From VXNE01 sp965208745 (GTDB taxonomy: Bacteria; Pseudomonadota; Gammaproteobacteria; Pseudomonadales; Azotimanducaceae), in contig CBDBPN010000004.1 in the NCBI GenBank assembly GCA_965208745.1, positions 3,534,001 through 3,598,000 on the forward strand: DNA of 64,000 nucleotides, given 5' to 3'. Below are positions 25,044 to 33,921 of the stretch, piece by piece (position 1 is the first letter of the stretch; each line of letters begins with the position of its first letter). The notes beneath the pieces were generated by a model. The model saw only the letters and a program-made list of their open reading frames with translations, was not told the origin of the DNA and made no database searches. The translations under genes and the position numbers were made by a program.

Positions 25044-26353
25044 CACTCAGCAGGGTTCGTGTGGCGCTGGGCGAGGCGCTCCTGCCCGTCGGGACGCTGT
25101 ATTTCGAAGCTCTCCACGACAAGCAGATGTCGACGTTCCGCTATTCGGAGTCGTGGCTGGAGTCCGCCCACGCGTTCGCGATAGCGCCGACGCTCCCGCT
25201 GGGCTCACAGCCGTCCTTCGCCTCCGCACCCACATCCGACTCGCGGGACGCCTTGCCCGGGGTGTTTTCCGACTGTGCGCCGGACAGTTGGGGGCGCCGG
25301 CTCGTGGACCGCGACGCAGGTGGGCGCCCGACGGAACTCGACTACTTGCTCGCAGCGAACGACCGCACCCGGCAGGGCGCGTTGCGGTTTCTCGACGATG
25401 GTGGCGTGGCGCCGGCGGCGGACACTCCCCCGGTCCCGCGGATGGCCAATCTGGCGGACTTCCGGCGCCTGGCGCGCACCTTCGAGACGGGCAAGGCCGC
25501 CGACATCAAGCGCGTCGCCCATGAACTGCGGGGCGCCGGCAGTTCACTTGGCGGTGCACGACCGAAGTGCGACTTCGAGGACGGCAATGGCGTGCTTTAT
25601 CTGGCCAAGTTCACCTCGATCCATGATGTCCTGCCCGTGGAACGCATGGAGGTCGCAGCCCTGCGCCTCGCCGGCGAAGTGGGGCTGCGGGTCGCATCTG
25701 CGGACCTCGCGATGCCGACATCCCCCTATCCGGTCGCGCTCATACGGCGTTTTGACCGGCGTGGGGAGAGACGACTGCACTACGCGTCCGCCCGCACGTT
25801 CCTCGGCAAGCACGGCAGCGAGCATGGGTACTACTCGGATCTGGCCGATACGATGCGGTCAACCTGCGGCGGGAGCGAAGAACTCCCCGCAGAGCTACGC
25901 GAGTTGCACCGCCGGATACTGTTCTCGATTCTCGTTTCGAACGATGACGATCACCTGAAGAACCACGGCTTTCTGTACGTCGGCGGCGGCGCATGGAAGC
26001 TCTCTCCCGCCTTCGACATCAACCCGAGCGTCGATGGGAGCGCGCATCTCCAGACCGGGATCAGCGAGCTGAGCGGGTACGAGGCGTCCGTCGAAGCGGC
26101 GATAGAGGCGGCCCCGCTGTTCGATGTGGGAACGGACGACGCGTGGAATGACGCGCGGCGGATGGCGACGACGATCACGGCGCGGTGGCGCCCGTTGTGC
26201 ATGTCTCTGGGCATGGACGCGCACGATTGCGGCACGTACGCGCCCGCCTTCGAACGGGCGGCGGTGCGGTGCGTCGCCAACGGGCCAACACCACCGTCGC
26301 GAACGAGATCGGTGTCTCCACCTTCGCGCTCGTCGGCTCCGGACTCACCTTGA
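25040..26353 (+). CDS. HipA-like serine/threonine kinase toxin
   Basis: HipA kinases phosphorylate glutamyl-tRNA synthetase or related targets and cause dormancy. The 437-residue protein has the HipA N-terminal domain (VALGEALLPVGTLYFE), the phosphate-gripping loop GAGSSLGGARPK near residues 168-179, the catalytic SNDDDHLKNHGF near residues 299-310 and the metal-binding LSPAFDINPS. All key residues look intact. The last 30 residues are low-complexity (PSRTRSVSPPSRSSAPDS), possibly read-through into a replaced 3' end. A TTG start overlaps the antitoxin stop by 4 bp. It lies within the accessory module flanked by 37-bp repeats. Confidence 0.9.
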   Translation: MTLSRVRVALGEALLPVGTLYFEALHDKQMSTFRYSESWLESAHAFAIAPTLPLGSQPSFASAPTSDSRDALPGVFSDCAPDSWGRRLVDRDAGGRPTELDYLLAANDRTRQGALRFLDDGGVAPAADTPPVPRMANLADFRRLARTFETGKAADIKRVAHELRGAGSSLGGARPKCDFEDGNGVLYLAKFTSIHDVLPVERMEVAALRLAGEVGLRVASADLAMPTSPYPVALIRRFDRRGERRLHYASARTFLGKHGSEHGYYSDLADTMRSTCGGSEELPAELRELHRRILFSILVSNDDDHLKNHGFLYVGGGAWKLSPAFDINPSVDGSAHLQTGISELSGYEASVEAAIEAAPLFDVGTDDAWNDARRMATTITARWRPLCMSLGMDAHDCGTYAPAFERAAVRCVANGPTPPSRTRSVSPPSRSSAPDSP

Positions 26354-26449
26354 TAGGGCTACAGCGTCCGCGCCCGATACGGCCGTCGCCGTTGGCCATG
26401 GCACCTCCGTAGCCGGGCGGCGCGGCCCGCAACGCCTCCATGAGGCGGA

Positions 26450-26822
26450 TCCACCCGGAGGCCGAGGGGCGCCAGGTGCTCGATCATCAACTCCTGGCAG
26501 CCGCCGTCGTCCGGCGTCACCGAGGCGCGCCGGATGAGTTCCCGCGTCAGGGCGAGGGCGTCGGGAGCAGCTCCCTCGCGCGTCGCGCCGGAAGGCACTC
26601 AGGCGGACCTGGCGGCGCCGGAACGCCTGCCGACGGCCCGACGCACCGCTCGCGCGTCAGTTGTGCGCATGCAGCCTGGCGTTCAACTGGATGGCCGCGC
26701 GGTTGGTGCGGCACTGGACGGCGCCGGTCTGGCTGTGGCGGATGAACAGCATGTCGTTCTGCCCGGCGAGTTCGCGCGCCTTGACCGTGCGCACGACCGT
26801 CCCGGACTCGTCGAGGACGTCC
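26450..26822 (-). pseudogene. Duplicated block: 5' end of dapE and 3' end of dapD
   Basis: Positions 26450-26822 match 34937-35309 over 373 bp with a single base difference (26460/34947), always 8,487 bp apart. The block holds the first 49 or so codons of dapE, the dapE-dapD gap and the last 55 codons of dapD. Neither fragment can encode the full enzyme. Near-identity shows a very recent duplication or ongoing gene conversion with the intact copy. DNA from 26823 to the adhesin promoter matches nothing I recognise. Confidence 0.95.
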
Positions 26823-26893
26823 GCCAGAGGCCGTTCGCACAACGCGCGCCTCGGTCACCACGACTCTGACGCGCACCCATCCGAACCATCCAA

Positions 26894-26951
26894 CCGAAAT
26901 CGGACACGACCGAAATCGGGCATGACAATGCAGGTGTTTCCGTGGTATATG
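26894..26951 (+). promoter_or_regulatory. Promoter with tandem palindromic sites upstream of the giant protein
   Basis: Two copies of CCGAAATCGG (26894-26903 and 26910-26919), spaced 16 bp apart, precede a promoter-like pair: ATGACA at 26922-26927 and TATATG at 26946-26951 with an 18-bp spacer and an extended -10 (TGG before the hexamer). Each decamer is a near-palindrome, so two regulator dimers could bind on one helical face apart. Transcription would start near 26958 and give a leader of about 80 nt before the ATG. Confidence 0.45.
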
Positions 26952-27009
26952 GGAAGTCTGTCCGGCGGCGGCGAGGTCTTACTCGGGTCGACATGAAACA
27001 ACGCGACTG

Positions 27010-27021
27010 CCCCCCCCCCCC
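27010..27021. repeat. Twelve-base poly-C tract before the giant protein gene
   Basis: An uninterrupted run of 12 C lies 18 bp upstream of the ATG at 27040. Such G/C homopolymer tracts change length by slippage and can switch expression of surface proteins. Here it would alter leader length or spacing rather than the reading frame, unless the TTG at 27028 is not the only upstream start. Confidence 0.8.
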
Positions 27022-27039
27022 GGGACTTTGGATCGGCCC

Positions 27040-30000
27040 ATGAGTCGCCCCCGGGCGGCGCTCCCCGTCCTCATGCTGCTGGCGGCGCTGGCGGCGCTGC
27101 CCGCGCAGCGGGCCGACGCGCAGCAGACGCCGACGCGCAACGCGGACGGTTCCTACACCGTTCCCTTTGACTGGGCGCTGAAGCCCCCCGGACTGGGCGG
27201 CCTCGCCAGGACGAGCCGTCAGCGGGGAGGGGGCCAGGTGTTCCGGCTGCTGTTCATCACCGATGACTGGCGCGATGCCACGTCCACCGACATCGGCGAC
27301 TACGACACCCACGTGCAGAACGCCGCCAGGAGCGGACACCCCGCCATCCGGCCCTACGCCGACGGGTTCCAGGTGGTCGGCTCCACCGCCGCGGTGGACG
27401 CCCGCGACCACACCCACACCGATCCCGGCAACGACGGGCACACGGACGCGCCCATCCACTGGCTGAACGGCCAGCGCGTCGCGCCGAACAATGCGGGCTT
27501 CTGGTCCGACACCTGGGAGAACTGGGCGATGACGGACCGCCGGTTCGAGAGCGGCTTGCCAAGTGACGAGAACGATTGGCCGTGGACCGGCACCAGCACC
27601 GACGGGACGAAGCACGCGAACCCTCTGGGCGCCAGCAGCGTCAGGCGCGGACGTTTCTGGACCGCGAGCGGGGACACGGGGCCCATTGACCACGACAGCG
27701 CCGTGAACACCGAGCTCCACGCGCTCTACGGCATCTCGCCCCTGTTCCGGGTGGCGTCCACGGTTGGTGCGGAGGCGGCGGAGCAGCCGGTCCTCAGCAA
27801 CCTCGGCGAGGCGGACGGCGCAACGCTCGATCTGACCCGTGACCGCGCCGTGTCGTTCACGACCGGCAACAACGGAGCCCTCTACCGCCTGAACAGCGTC
27901 GACATCGAGTTCGCCCAGGTCAGCGATTCCGGAATTGGTTCCAAAGTGGTCGTCGAGGTCCTCGCCGACTCCAGTGGAGGGCCGGACTGGAACTCGACGC
28001 TCACCAGGCTAGAGAACCCCCCCGCCTTCCAGACGGGAAGCACGGACCGGACGTACGCCTTCACGTACTCGGGGGACGACGGCTCGGGCCTGCGGCTGGC
28101 GTCGAACACAACCTACTGGGTGGTGGTGAGGGACCGGTACTTCATTCTCCAGGGCACGAACGCCATTCGCGCCACCGCCTCGAACGCCGAACGCCGGCAG
28201 GGCCTGCGCCCGCCCGAGGGCTGGAGCATCGGCGACGACAGCCGTTACTGGCTCTTGACGGGCAACAGCTGGAGCACCAACTCCGAGGCCCTCAAGATCG
28301 GCCTCAACCTGGGCGCCGCCGACCCCTTCGTGCAGTTCCGCACCTGCGCGGGCACGGTCACGGACAACACCTGCTCCACGGACTGGGTGATCGCCAACTA
28401 CACCGGGGACGACCCGCCGCACACGATCACGCTGACGGAGGGCGGCGCGACGGTGACCTACCAGTGGCGGGCGGTGGACCCCGAGAACCGGGACCACTTC
28501 TACGTCAGCGACCAGGTGGCGGAGCCGCGCAGCACCTTCGTCGGCGGCTACATGGGGCCGGGCGGCCCGGACCGGGACCGGCTGATGTGCCACACCGGGA
28601 TCCGGACGGCGAATGGCTTCTCCATCGGCGATCCGATCACGGAAGCGAATAAGGGCGACGGGTCAGCTCCCGGTTACGGCAGCACCGCCGGCGTGGGGCT
28701 CGACCGCCACGACGGCTGCCCGTTCGAGACCCAGTCCATCTACGAGCACGACGCCAACAAGTGGCGTCCGGTGGGCGTCGCCGCCGGCCAGGACAGCGAC
28801 GCCTTCGACCACCTCACGTACCTGATCCACACGCCCGACCAGGTGGACCACGGCGCCGACACGGGGCCGGACAACGGGTCCATCAAGTTCCCGGCGGCGC
28901 ACGTGCCGCTGATCATCAGGGACGACGACGAGTGGGAGCAGGACCTGGAGTTCTCGATCGACGACGGCGCCTTCTGGACGTCGATCGAGGACGGCGGCCT
29001 GGCGCTGGCGTTCCCGCAGTCGCTGAACACGGGGACCAAGGCGCACTACTTCTGGGTGCGGCTGAAGAACGATCCGTCGACGCTGGGCGGCGGGGCGAGT
29101 CAGACCAAGCGCTTCTCCGTCATCGCCAGCTTCCCCGAGCCGCTGCTTGACACCGGCACGCCGGAGTACTTCCGCTCCCACCGGGTCTGGTTCACCAGCC
29201 CCGCCGCCGGACATCTCCACAGCTTCGGCGACGGCGAGTTCGCCAGTTCCAGCGGCTCGGTCACCGTGAGCCGCACGCCGGTCCAGGTCGAGATCAACGT
29301 CGGCGCCAACGTCGTCGGCACCGTGCGCTTCGAGGTCGAGGGCTACAAGCTGTACGAGCGCAACGACAACCAGATCTCGACGGCGACGCCGCCGGCGGTG
29401 GTGCGCACCAAGAGCTTCACCTTCCACCGCACGATGGGGGCCTGCGTGGGCTGCCAGCGGCTGCCGGGCGACCTGCCGGACCCGGTGGTGGAGCGCGTGG
29501 GCGACCTGACCTACGCCAACCTGTCGGACACGGGCATCGACCTGAGCTGGCCGCGGGTGGTCGGCGCCGAGGGCTACGACGTGCGCTGGTGGTCGACGAC
29601 CTCGCCGTTCGCCGACGATCCGAACGTGCCCCCGCACCGGCCCGAGGACGCCTACACCGGCGCCGAGCCCTCCGACCCGGCCTGGAACATCCGGCACCTG
29701 GAGCCGGACACCGAGTACCGGGCGGTGGTGTACTACCAGGACCACGGCGCGACGCAGTTGTCGACCGCCAGCCCCGTGCTGCGCTTCACCACGCTGTCGG
29801 CGGGCGCTCCGGTGGAGGCGGAGCCCACGTCGGTCATCGTGGAGCGCGTGCCGGAGGTGTCGATCGCCGCGGCCAGCGGGACGATCACCGAGGGCGGGGA
29901 CGCGGTGTTCACGGTCTCCGCGGAGCCGGCGCCCGACGCGCCGCTGGACGTCACCGTGCACGTGGCCGGCCCGTCCGCCGGCAACGTCGTGTACCAGGCG

Positions 30001-32997
30001 GACCTGGGCGCGCGCACGGTCAGCGTGCCCACCGGCGGCGGCGCCACGTTCACCGTCCCCACGGTGGACGACGCGCACTGGGACTCCAACGGGACGCTCG
30101 GCGCGACCGTGGACTTCGGCGAGGGCTACCGGCGGAGCAAGTTCCACGGCCACGCCAGCGTGTACATCGACAACAACGACCTGCCGCCGCCGCCCGCGTT
30201 CCAGCTCAAGGGCGTCTCCGACACCACGGCGACCGTCGCCTGGAGGCCGCAGGGGGACGGCCGGACGTACCTGGTCGGCTGGCACAGGTCCTTCTCGGGC
30301 ATCCCGGTCGTGGAGGAGATCACGACCACGGACACCGAGCACCGGATCACCGGCCTCGACCCCGACACGCACTACACGGTCTTCGTGCGGGTCGGGAGCA
30401 ACAACCTGGGCCAACTCACGGTGAGGACCCTCGCCGCGGGCGCGCCGGCGGAGACCTTCGCGGTGGACTTCGACACGCCCGCGCCCAACACGTCCCGGCC
30501 GGTGGTCAGCGTCACCGCCGACTCCGGCGCCGTGACCGAGGGCGGGGACGCCGGCTTCACCGTCAGCGCCAGCCCGGCGCCGGCGGCGGACCTGGCCGTG
30601 GGCGTCACGGTGTCCGCGAGCGGCGACCACGGCGCGGCCACGGGTCCGCGGACGGTGACCGTTCCGATTGCGGGGCACGCGACCCTGACGGTGGGCACGA
30701 CGGACGACGACGTGGACGAGGAGGACGGCTCGGTGACGGCGACGGTGGACGCCGGCGACGGCTACTGGCCGTCGCCGTCCCAGGGCGCGGCCACGGTGGC
30801 CGTGTCGGACGACGACGGCACGAGTTACACCGTGGACCCGGACGTGGTCGCGATGGTGCGGGAGCAGGCGTCGCAGTGGCGCCACGGGACGGCGCACGTG
30901 AACCGCTGGAACCGGGTGCTGGTCGCGTTCGGCGAGCACGACGGCACGGGGGTGACGGGCGGCCCGATGACGGCGGCCGAGGCCCAGGAGATGGCGGACC
31001 GGCACAGCAGTCCCGTCTGGGACGAGGTGGTGGCCGAGCTGACGGCGCTGGAGGCGGCGGCGCAGACGCCGCCCGCGCCGGAGGTCAACATCGCCGGCGC
31101 CGCCGGCGGAACCGAGGGCGAGCCGGTCACCTTCACGGTGACGGCGAACCCCGCGCCGGCCGCGGACCTGGCGGTGGGCGTGACGGTCGCCACGTCCGGG
31201 GACTTCGGGTACGGCCCGCTGTTCGGCAGCGTGACGATCCCGGCGAGCGGCAGCGCGACGGTGACCGTCGCCACCACGGACGACGATGAGGACGAGGCCG
31301 ACGGGTCGGTGACGCTGACGTTGAACGCGGGCAGCGGCTACACGGTGGGCGCGCGGTCGTCGGAGACGGTGGGCGTCACCGACGACGACGAAGCGGACGA
31401 GGAGCAGACGGGCCACACCGTGGACCCGGAGGTGATCGCGAAGGTGCGGGAGCTGGCGTCGCAGACGCAGCACGGGACGGCGCACGTGAACCGCTGGAAC
31501 CGGGTGCTGGTCGCGTTCGGCGAGCACGACGGCACGGGCGTCACGGGCGGCCCGATGACGGCGGCCGAGGCGCGGGAGATGGCGGACCGGCACAGCAGTC
31601 CCGTCTGGGACGAGGTGGTGGCGGAGCTGACGGCGCTGGAGGCGGCGTCGGCGCAGACGCCGCCGCCCACGCCGGAGGTGAGCGTCACGGCCGGCGCCGG
31701 GGTGACCGAGGGCGGCGACGCCACCTTCACGGTGACGGCGAGCCCGGCCCCGGCCGCCGACCTGTCGGTGGGCGTGACGGTGACGGCCAGCGGCGACTAC
31801 GGCGCGGCGACGGGCGCGCGCACGGTGACCGTGCCGACGACCGGCAGCGCCACGCTGACGGTGGGCACCGCGGACGACTCGGCCGACGAACCGGACGGTT
31901 CGGTGACGGCGACGGTGAACGCGGGCGGCGGCTACACGGTGTCCGCGACCCGGGGCGCGGCGACGGTCGGCGTGGCCGACGACGACGACGCCCCGGTGCC
32001 GGAGGTGAGCGTCACGGCCGGCGCCGGCGTGACCGAGGGCGGCGACGCGACCTTCACGGTGACGGCGAGCCCGGCGCCGGCGTCGAGTCTGGCGGTGAGC
32101 GTGACGGTGTCGGCCAGCGGCGACTACGGCGCGGCGACGGGCCGGCGCACGGTGGCCGTTCCCACCACGGGCAGCGTCACGCTGACGGTGGGCACGGCCG
32201 ACGACTCGGCCGACGAACCGGGCGGTTCGGTGACGGCGACGGTGAACGCGGGCGGCGGCTACACGGTGTCCGCGACCCGGGGCGCGGCCACGGTGGCCGT
32301 GGCCGACGACGACGACGCCCCGGTTCCGGAGGTGAGCGTCACGGCCGGCGCCGGTGTGACCGAGGGCGGCGACGCCACCTTCACGGTGACGGCGAGCCCG
32401 GCGCCGGCGGCCGACCTGTCGGTGAGCGTGACGGTGTCCGCCAGCGGCGACTACGGCGCGGCGACGGGCACGCGCACGGTGACCGTGCCGACCGCGGGCA
32501 GCGCCACGCTGACGGTGGGCACCGCGGACGACTCGGCCGACGAACCGGACGGTTCGGTGACGGCGACGGTGGACGCGGGCGGCGGCTACACGGTGTCCGC
32601 GACCCGGGGCGCGGCCACGGTGGCCGTGTCGGACGACGACGAGCCCGCGCCGGAGGTGGAGGTGACCGTCGCCGTGGACGACGCGTCGGCGGTCGAGGGC
32701 GACGTGCTGGAGTTCCGGGTGCGGCTGTCCGGGGCGTCCACCGCGGAGGTCAGGGTGAGCTGGTACACCGCGCCCGCGTGGCATGTGCTGGACAACCGGG
32801 CGCACAGGTCCGACTACACGGCCGCGGAGGGGGAGCTGGCGTTCGCGCCGGGCGTGACCGAGCTGACCGGCGAGGTGTGGCTGGAGCAGGACGACGCGGA
32901 GGAGCCCGACGAGTACTTCGCGGTGGAGGCGTTCCTGCCCGGCAACTTCCGGGAGCCGGACGCCGTGGGAACCATGACCATCGTCGACGACGACTAG
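27040..32997 (+). CDS. Giant secreted Calx-beta / fibronectin type III protein
   Basis: The protein has 1,985 residues from the ATG at 27040, chosen because it starts a clear signal peptide (MSRPRAALPVLMLLAALAAL ... ADAQ). The N-terminal third is not assigned except for a choice-of-anchor-like beta domain at about residues 245-430 (AVSFTTGNNGALYRLNSVDIEF). Fibronectin type III-like domains are near residues 825-920 and 1050-1140. Seven Calx-beta domains follow or intervene (starting near 29,850; 30,500; 31,078; 31,680; 32,007; 32,334; 32,650), each with the EGGDAxFTV and DDD patterns; these bind calcium in known cases. Two copies of a helical module containing HGTAHVNRWNRVLVAFGEHD sit at about 30,823-31,058 and 31,411-31,648. 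It ends abruptly in a Calx-beta domain with no visible anchor. A surface or secreted adhesin role is inferred. Confidence 0.88.
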   Translation: MSRPRAALPVLMLLAALAALPAQRADAQQTPTRNADGSYTVPFDWALKPPGLGGLARTSRQRGGGQVFRLLFITDDWRDATSTDIGDYDTHVQNAARSGHPAIRPYADGFQVVGSTAAVDARDHTHTDPGNDGHTDAPIHWLNGQRVAPNNAGFWSDTWENWAMTDRRFESGLPSDENDWPWTGTSTDGTKHANPLGASSVRRGRFWTASGDTGPIDHDSAVNTELHALYGISPLFRVASTVGAEAAEQPVLSNLGEADGATLDLTRDRAVSFTTGNNGALYRLNSVDIEFAQVSDSGIGSKVVVEVLADSSGGPDWNSTLTRLENPPAFQTGSTDRTYAFTYSGDDGSGLRLASNTTYWVVVRDRYFILQGTNAIRATASNAERRQGLRPPEGWSIGDDSRYWLLTGNSWSTNSEALKIGLNLGAADPFVQFRTCAGTVTDNTCSTDWVIANYTGDDPPHTITLTEGGATVTYQWRAVDPENRDHFYVSDQVAEPRSTFVGGYMGPGGPDRDRLMCHTGIRTANGFSIGDPITEANKGDGSAPGYGSTAGVGLDRHDGCPFETQSIYEHDANKWRPVGVAAGQDSDAFDHLTYLIHTPDQVDHGADTGPDNGSIKFPAAHVPLIIRDDDEWEQDLEFSIDDGAFWTSIEDGGLALAFPQSLNTGTKAHYFWVRLKNDPSTLGGGASQTKRFSVIASFPEPLLDTGTPEYFRSHRVWFTSPAAGHLHSFGDGEFASSSGSVTVSRTPVQVEINVGANVVGTVRFEVEGYKLYERNDNQISTATPPAVVRTKSFTFHRTMGACVGCQRLPGDLPDPVVERVGDLTYANLSDTGIDLSWPRVVGAEGYDVRWWSTTSPFADDPNVPPHRPEDAYTGAEPSDPAWNIRHLEPDTEYRAVVYYQDHGATQLSTASPVLRFTTLSAGAPVEAEPTSVIVERVPEVSIAAASGTITEGGDAVFTVSAEPAPDAPLDVTVHVAGPSAGNVVYQADLGARTVSVPTGGGATFTVPTVDDAHWDSNGTLGATVDFGEGYRRSKFHGHASVYIDNNDLPPPPAFQLKGVSDTTATVAWRPQGDGRTYLVGWHRSFSGIPVVEEITTTDTEHRITGLDPDTHYTVFVRVGSNNLGQLTVRTLAAGAPAETFAVDFDTPAPNTSRPVVSVTADSGAVTEGGDAGFTVSASPAPAADLAVGVTVSASGDHGAATGPRTVTVPIAGHATLTVGTTDDDVDEEDGSVTATVDAGDGYWPSPSQGAATVAVSDDDGTSYTVDPDVVAMVREQASQWRHGTAHVNRWNRVLVAFGEHDGTGVTGGPMTAAEAQEMADRHSSPVWDEVVAELTALEAAAQTPPAPEVNIAGAAGGTEGEPVTFTVTANPAPAADLAVGVTVATSGDFGYGPLFGSVTIPASGSATVTVATTDDDEDEADGSVTLTLNAGSGYTVGARSSETVGVTDDDEADEEQTGHTVDPEVIAKVRELASQTQHGTAHVNRWNRVLVAFGEHDGTGVTGGPMTAAEAREMADRHSSPVWDEVVAELTALEAASAQTPPPTPEVSVTAGAGVTEGGDATFTVTASPAPAADLSVGVTVTASGDYGAATGARTVTVPTTGSATLTVGTADDSADEPDGSVTATVNAGGGYTVSATRGAATVGVADDDDAPVPEVSVTAGAGVTEGGDATFTVTASPAPASSLAVSVTVSASGDYGAATGRRTVAVPTTGSVTLTVGTADDSADEPGGSVTATVNAGGGYTVSATRGAATVAVADDDDAPVPEVSVTAGAGVTEGGDATFTVTASPAPAADLSVSVTVSASGDYGAATGTRTVTVPTAGSATLTVGTADDSADEPDGSVTATVDAGGGYTVSATRGAATVAVSDDDEPAPEVEVTVAVDDASAVEGDVLEFRVRLSGASTAEVRVSWYTAPAWHVLDNRAHRSDYTAAEGELAFAPGVTELTGEVWLEQDDAEEPDEYFAVEAFLPGNFREPDAVGTMTIVDDD
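31681..32661 (+). repeat. Three tandem 327-bp Calx-beta repeats
   Basis: Copies begin at 31681, 32008 and 32335 with a strict period of 327 bp (109 codons). DNA identity between copies is high, including silent positions, so the expansion is recent or kept uniform by conversion. Each unit encodes VSVTAGAGVTEGGDATFTV and ends in a run of aspartates. Such arrays can gain or lose units by recombination. Confidence 0.9.
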
Positions 32998-33184
32998 CGG
33001 TCAACCGGGCCGAACACGTAGCGCCGCCCGTCCGTGAAACCGCCAACGTGAGGCCGTAAACCGGGGCTGTCCGCGGCGGGCTCGCCATCACCGCGACACG
33101 GCGCGGATCGCGCGAGCGACGCGGGATCCCTTGTGCCGGCAAAGCCCCGACGGAGACTCCATCCGTGGCCGAGGCGGTGGGCCG

Positions 33185-33916
33185 CTACAGGACCTTCTCG
33201 CCCACCTCGAGGACCACCGCGTCCGCCGGTCCGCCGCCCGGCCAGGGCATGCCGACGAGTTCGGTAAAGCGCTGCGTGATTCCGATGTGCGCCCAACCCT
33301 CGTGGTCGAGCCGGACGCGGACGAGGGTGATGTCATCGCCGGCGGCGCGGACGGTGAGGACCGGTTCGCCCGCGACGGTGTCGATCCGCCCGTCGAGGGC
33401 CGGCAGGTCCGCCCGGAAGTCCCGGCCGGCGAGCCGGTATCCCACGGGCCCGCCCGTCCAGTGAAGGTTGCCTTCGGCCGTCCTGGGAACCAGGTCGTGG
33501 GAAGCCCGGACGACGAGTCGGGAGATCTCGAGCGCGCCGCCCGCGGCGATGTCGTAGGGAGCCAGTGTGCGTTCGATCAGAATCGGGCCTACGCGGCCCT
33601 TCGCGTCGAAGGCGATGCCGCCGAAGCCGACATCGCCCCGGCCGTCGAGGTCGTAGGCGGGATCCTCGATGCGCCAGTCGAAGCGGAGCCGCCCATCGAG
33701 CAGGCCGGCCGGGTCGAAGGACCAGCGCACCCGGCCGGCCGGCCAACCGTCGAACCACAGGCTCGCCCGACCGTCCCAGAGCCGGCCCTCGATGCCCGAC
33801 AGGCGCGCCGGGCCCGCGTCGCCGACGGCGGCGCCCACGAGCCCGGCCGGCGCCAGGTAGACCGCGCCGGCCAGGAACGCCGCGCCGCCGATGGCGATGA
33901 CGTGCGCAACCCGCAC
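33185..33916 (-). CDS. gspN: Type II secretion protein GspN
   Basis: GspN is a bitopic inner-membrane accessory protein of type II secretion. The 243-residue protein has an N-terminal membrane helix (VAHVIAIGGAAFLAGAVYLA) and a periplasmic beta-rich domain with GIEGRLWDGRA near residue 40 and LRFDWRIEDPAYDLDGRGDV, both typical of GspN. A GTG start at 33914-33916 lies 5 bp after dapE; the decayed copy near 21.6 kb has ATG there, supporting this start. It is now about 11.8 kb from gspC because of inserted DNA. The 187 bp between it and the giant gene holds nothing I recognise. Confidence 0.85.
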   Translation of the reverse strand: MRVAHVIAIGGAAFLAGAVYLAPAGLVGAAVGDAGPARLSGIEGRLWDGRASLWFDGWPAGRVRWSFDPAGLLDGRLRFDWRIEDPAYDLDGRGDVGFGGIAFDAKGRVGPILIERTLAPYDIAAGGALEISRLVVRASHDLVPRTAEGNLHWTGGPVGYRLAGRDFRADLPALDGRIDTVAGEPVLTVRAAGDDITLVRVRLDHEGWAHIGITQRFTELVGMPWPGGGPADAVVLEVGEKVL

Positions 33917-33921
33917 GGCCC

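Larger units (their letters stand above)
21749..26447. repeat. 37-bp direct repeats flanking the Rpn/HipBA accessory module
   Basis: Positions 21749-21785 and 26412-26447 carry the same sequence, starting GCCGGGCGGTGCGGCCCGC and ending in GGCG, with one substitution and one missing base. Outside them lie fragments of the same dapE gene: its 3' end on the left (21640-21690) and its 5' end on the right (26450 onward). The layout is that of a module inserted into, or recombined across, a duplicated dapE. Features inside are listed separately. Confidence 0.7.

Noticed and set aside
31681..32661. CRISPR-like regular repeats
   Set aside because: The regular spacing is 327-bp protein-coding domain repeats, not short repeats with unique spacers. 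No CRISPR array was seen anywhere.
28663..32805. A 1,380-codon open frame antisense to the giant protein
   Set aside because: It is a shadow created by GC-rich repeated codons; it has His/Arg/Val-rich low-complexity content and no domain.
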